From contig JXTB01000036.1 of the NCBI GenBank assembly GCA_002914805.1, positions 993,609 through 1,057,608 on the forward strand: a DNA stretch of 64,000 nt. Reading direction: 5' to 3'. A program made the translations under genes and the position numbers. This document shows positions 60,951-64,000 of this stretch, piece after piece. The notes below the pieces were generated by a model. It was given only the letters and a program-made list of their open reading frames with translations, searched no databases and was not told the DNA's origin. Source of the stretch: Parasponia andersonii (Eukaryota; Streptophyta; Magnoliopsida; Rosales; Cannabaceae). Every line of letters starts with the position of its first letter. Position 1 is the stretch's first letter.

Positions 60951-61510
60951 CAGACATATTTTGTACGTAAAAAATATATATATATATATATTTATATATT
61001 TTGTGATATATATTTCATGAATAAAAGTTATACCTAAACATCAGCATACATTTCAATATATATACCGTAGAAATTTCCACTACAAATGTAAATCATAAGT
61101 AAAAATTTATATTGTAAATTTATACTACTTATATTTTACACGTGAAATATATATACCTGAAAATTTAGTATATCTTTTAAAATATGTAAAACAAGTATAA
61201 ATTTACATTACAAATATAAACTATAGATAAAAATTTATATTGTAATTGTATATCACTCATATTTTGTACATGATATGTATACATGAGCATGTACGTATTA
61301 TCCCTTTTTTTTCATTACCAAAAAATAAAAAAAAATTATCCCTTTTTTCCACATTTTATATAAAATTTACATTGAAAATATAAATTATAGGTAAAAATTT
61401 ACATTGTAGATGTATACCACTCATATTTTCTAATTGAAATATATAACTAAAACAATGGGCATATTTTATAATTGAAATATATAACTAAAACAATGGGTAT
61501 TTTTGAAAGA
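60951..61510. repeat. Imperfect dispersed repeats, unit about 80 bp, three copies
   Basis: Copies at about 61075-61155, 61200-61285 and 61366-61446 share acaaatnnaaattatag, aaaaatttatattgtaa and atactactcatatttt blocks. A further 30-bp unit (attgaaatatataactaaaa) is duplicated at about 61433 and 61474. Likely remnants of an unidentified element. Confidence 0.65.
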
Positions 61511-63380
61511 AAATAAGAAATGAGCATTATAATATATAACGCACAAACATGAGTATTGGGCGTAAGTTTATCGATTTTGGCATGTGTGACTAAGTCATTT
61601 CGCCCAAAATATTTCTATGGGTCTTTTTGAAAGAAATGAGATTTTGAGCACTGTCCACCATGCATTTTATGACAACTAGTCATAATTTTTATGACCGTAA
61701 TGATCGTTAATCCTATAGATATTAACTATTTAATTAAGCTTATACCATTTTTAATTGAGAAAAATTTTATGATGATTCTAAAAATTGATTTTAAAAAGTT
61801 AATTTTTTTCCACTGGCCCAGTTTATGGCCTTTGCTTTTGGACCCATCATTATGTTGTAAAGTATAAATTAGAAAATACTCAAGACTCCAACCCAGATCG
61901 AATTCAAAACCTTCAATTAAATAAATACTAATGGTTTTCTTTTATCTATGCTTGAAAACAGTACAAATCTCAAATCCCCTAATTCAAATATCAAGCAGAG
62001 CCTCATTAAAAATAATATCAATAATTTCAGTATGGTAAATATTCATAAAAATTAACATTTTCACTAGAGATCACAAAACCACTAAAAATCTCCAAACTTG
62101 GTGTTCAATGCAAAAGCCATAAAAAATCTAAACCCAAAGCACAGAGTGGCTGAAAAATAGAGGACCAAAGTCTAAAATAATTGTTGGTATAAAACCTCGA
62201 AAAATTAATCGCCGAGGAAGTGCCAATGATAGATAATCTTCGTCGTCTAGACAATAATCTCGTCGGAATCTATGTTCAAGCTTGACAGTGGTATATGTAT
62301 TTCCTATAGCTCATTGTATCAGCAATAAGAAAATCTGAAATGACTTTTGTCAAGAAGAATCTAAAATCGTGAGTTTTTAGTAATTTTGAGTATAAATAAA
62401 GGTGAATAAAAAATTTATAAAATTCAGAAAAAACTAAGTACTTAGATTTTACATTCTAATCCTCAAATCATTAGAAATTCAGTATTAAAAAGGATTTCTT
62501 TTTAATTTAGTTTATCAAGAAAGAAACGTGAATTAAGGTTCAAGTAACATAGTTAAGTAGTTTAAAAGCTTAGCTTAATAAAACTCTAGTATTGAATAAA
62601 CGAATTTCGCAATTCATAAATCCGAATATCCAAAAATTAATTTAGTCAGGATTAGTCATAATTCCAAATGCTTAAAGTTTTGAAAATATGCTATTTAGGA
62701 ACCATAATATCTCATTTATAAATCAAATCTTCAAATAGTAGTAAAGATACCCTCATATATTCACTTAGTAGGTACGACTAAATTGGCTAAACATTTAGAC
62801 ATGAAGAAAGAAAATGACAAAGTATAGGGACTAACTAAAGGAGAAGAATAGGGCCACAAGTATAATCTAATCGACTTGCCTAATTTCATTCAGTTTAGCG
62901 ATTGACAAAAATTTTACTAATTCAGTAAATAATAACTTAGATTTAGTAAATAATATAATAAATAAATAATAAAATAACTTAGATGACCTTAAATTAATTA
63001 AATANGAGAAGATAAGGATTTACTAAAAAAAAAGAGGGGGTTAGTTCGGGAAGGAAGGGAAGGATTGAGCCATCAAGACAATTAACTTGAATGAACAGTC
63101 ACTTGAAAAGGAGGAAAGTGTTAGCTATTGTTAGCCCAAGATTGATAACCCAAGAGGGATGTGAATTGAGTTTTAAAACGTTTTAAGAAACTTTTTGGCT
63201 ATTCAAAACCATATACCACTATTTTGAAATTTTTTAGCTAAATCAACAATAATGCCAAATATATAGTAATAATAGAAAAAATATTTAGCATACTAAATAT
63301 TAAACACTCAATTAAATAGTTTGCAATAAAGTAAAGAACGTAGGGACAAAGAAAGTGCAAACTCAGTCTTTACGAGATTT
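61511..63380. other. AT-rich spacer
   Basis: No gene recognised; a single N occurs at 63005. Confidence 0.5.
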
Positions 63381-64000
63381 GACAAACACGACGGTTTACC
63401 TATGTTCCCAGCCCTCGACAACTTGCTTTGAGTTTTCCACTATCGAATTAAGATTATAGGTTTAACCGACACTTTTACAAACAGAGTGAATTCTTCTTAG
63501 GTACACCCTAGCATTTACAATAGTTTTGACTCCGGCTTTATCACGCCTAACCTCAGATTGTTTTGACTCCGATGACAACCTTACCTATACGAATTGTTTA
63601 GACAGTGATGCTAATCTCACCAACTCACGGGTTGTTTACGACTCTGGTGGTAACCTCACTTAAATCGGGTTATTTATGAATCCGGTGGCAATCTCACCTC
63701 ACACTCAATAGTTTTTCAATAAACAAGAGTGAATACTCACCCACAAATTCTCCTTACAAAATAATTAATACAATTTTGGCTTAGGAGATTTGAGAATAAT
63801 GCACAAATGATGTTCTAAGAATGACTTGACTGATTCAAATTAATGAAGTCTTTTCCCAAGTGCAGAAGTGTCAAAGTAATAAATTACTCAGTAAGACCGA
63901 GGTCAATCCACAGGAAGGTTAGTGAATAATACAAGACCATAACACATATATTACAGGAATAAAGATGATAGAAGAAAGTATGTTGTAGGATGATTATGAC
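63381..64000. mobile_element. Probable retroelement-derived sequence
   Basis: Phrases such as gctttgagttttccactatc (about 63427) and cagtaagaccgaggtcaatc (about 63889) resemble sequences found repeatedly in plant LTR elements. The family and ends are not determined, and it continues past the window end. Confidence 0.35.
63520..63705. repeat. Five tandem copies, period 36-38 bp
   Basis: Cores of the form gttttgactccgg...aacctcacc start at about 63523, 63560, 63596, 63634 and 63672. Copies vary, but spacing is regular (37, 36, 38, 38). Confidence 0.8.

Noticed and set aside
1..64000. CRISPR arrays, bacterial operons, rRNA or intact tRNA genes
   Set aside because: None seen. Short regular repeats here are minisatellites or LTR repeats, and the tRNA-like boxes belong to SINE-like elements without a cloverleaf.

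Overview
The window looks like nuclear DNA from a flowering plant, probably a eudicot. It is AT-rich, its genes have many short GT-AG introns, and its proteins are plant-type: a plastid ABC1 kinase, a DUF1644 RING-like protein, a DUF7054 protein and a REI1-like zinc-finger protein. The spaces between genes are filled with decayed transposable elements. I cannot name the species.

Layout: (1) 1-3169 (+), the 3' part of an ABC1 atypical kinase gene (ABC1K, probably ABC1K1/PGR6), with its start outside the window and one exon carrying an apparent 1-nt frameshift. (2) 4121-10452 (+), a complete HBS1 gene (ribosome-rescue GTPase; plant HBS1 loci also make SKI7). (3) 10.7-13.6 kb, AT-rich spacer with a duplicated block. 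(4) 13.6-20.2 kb (-), a dead Helitron with a broken RepHel gene followed by a broken RPA-like gene; 20.2-24.6 kb is purine-rich sequence built from old duplications. (5) 25.8-26.0 kb, a perfect 37-bp inverted repeat. (6) 26.8-30.1 kb (+), a DUF1644 zinc-finger gene. (7) 30.7-35.3 kb, a long AT microsatellite, a degenerate satellite-like array (unit about 135-145 bp) and AT-rich spacer, then an assembly gap. (8) 36542-37312, a solo LTR with a 5-bp target-site duplication. (9) 41.0 kb, a tRNA-like SINE. (10) 42.7-51.0 kb (-), a decayed Ty3/gypsy chromovirus with two LTRs, a PBS, gag, RT, RNase H (tandemly duplicated), integrase and chromodomain. (11) 52098-52529 (-), a single-exon DUF7054 gene. 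(12) about 53.5-55.9 kb (+), a solo LTR related to the gypsy element. (13) 58167-60441 (-), a complete REIL (REI1/ZNF622-like) gene. (14) 60.9-64.0 kb, repeats and spacer.

The live genes are housekeeping genes for plastid lipid/photosynthesis regulation (ABC1K), ribosome rescue and mRNA surveillance (HBS1/SKI7) and 60S ribosome maturation (REIL); DUF1644 and DUF7054 have no firm function. They do not form an operon-like system. From memory, Arabidopsis At4g31390 (ABC1K1), At4g31410 (DUF1644) and At4g31420 (REIL1) are close neighbours, so this window may be an expanded syntenic block. I found no convincing new biological system. The most unusual items are the 378-bp in-frame RNase H duplication, the satellite-like array, the perfect inverted repeat, the Helitron that lacks its Rep core, and the kinase frameshift.
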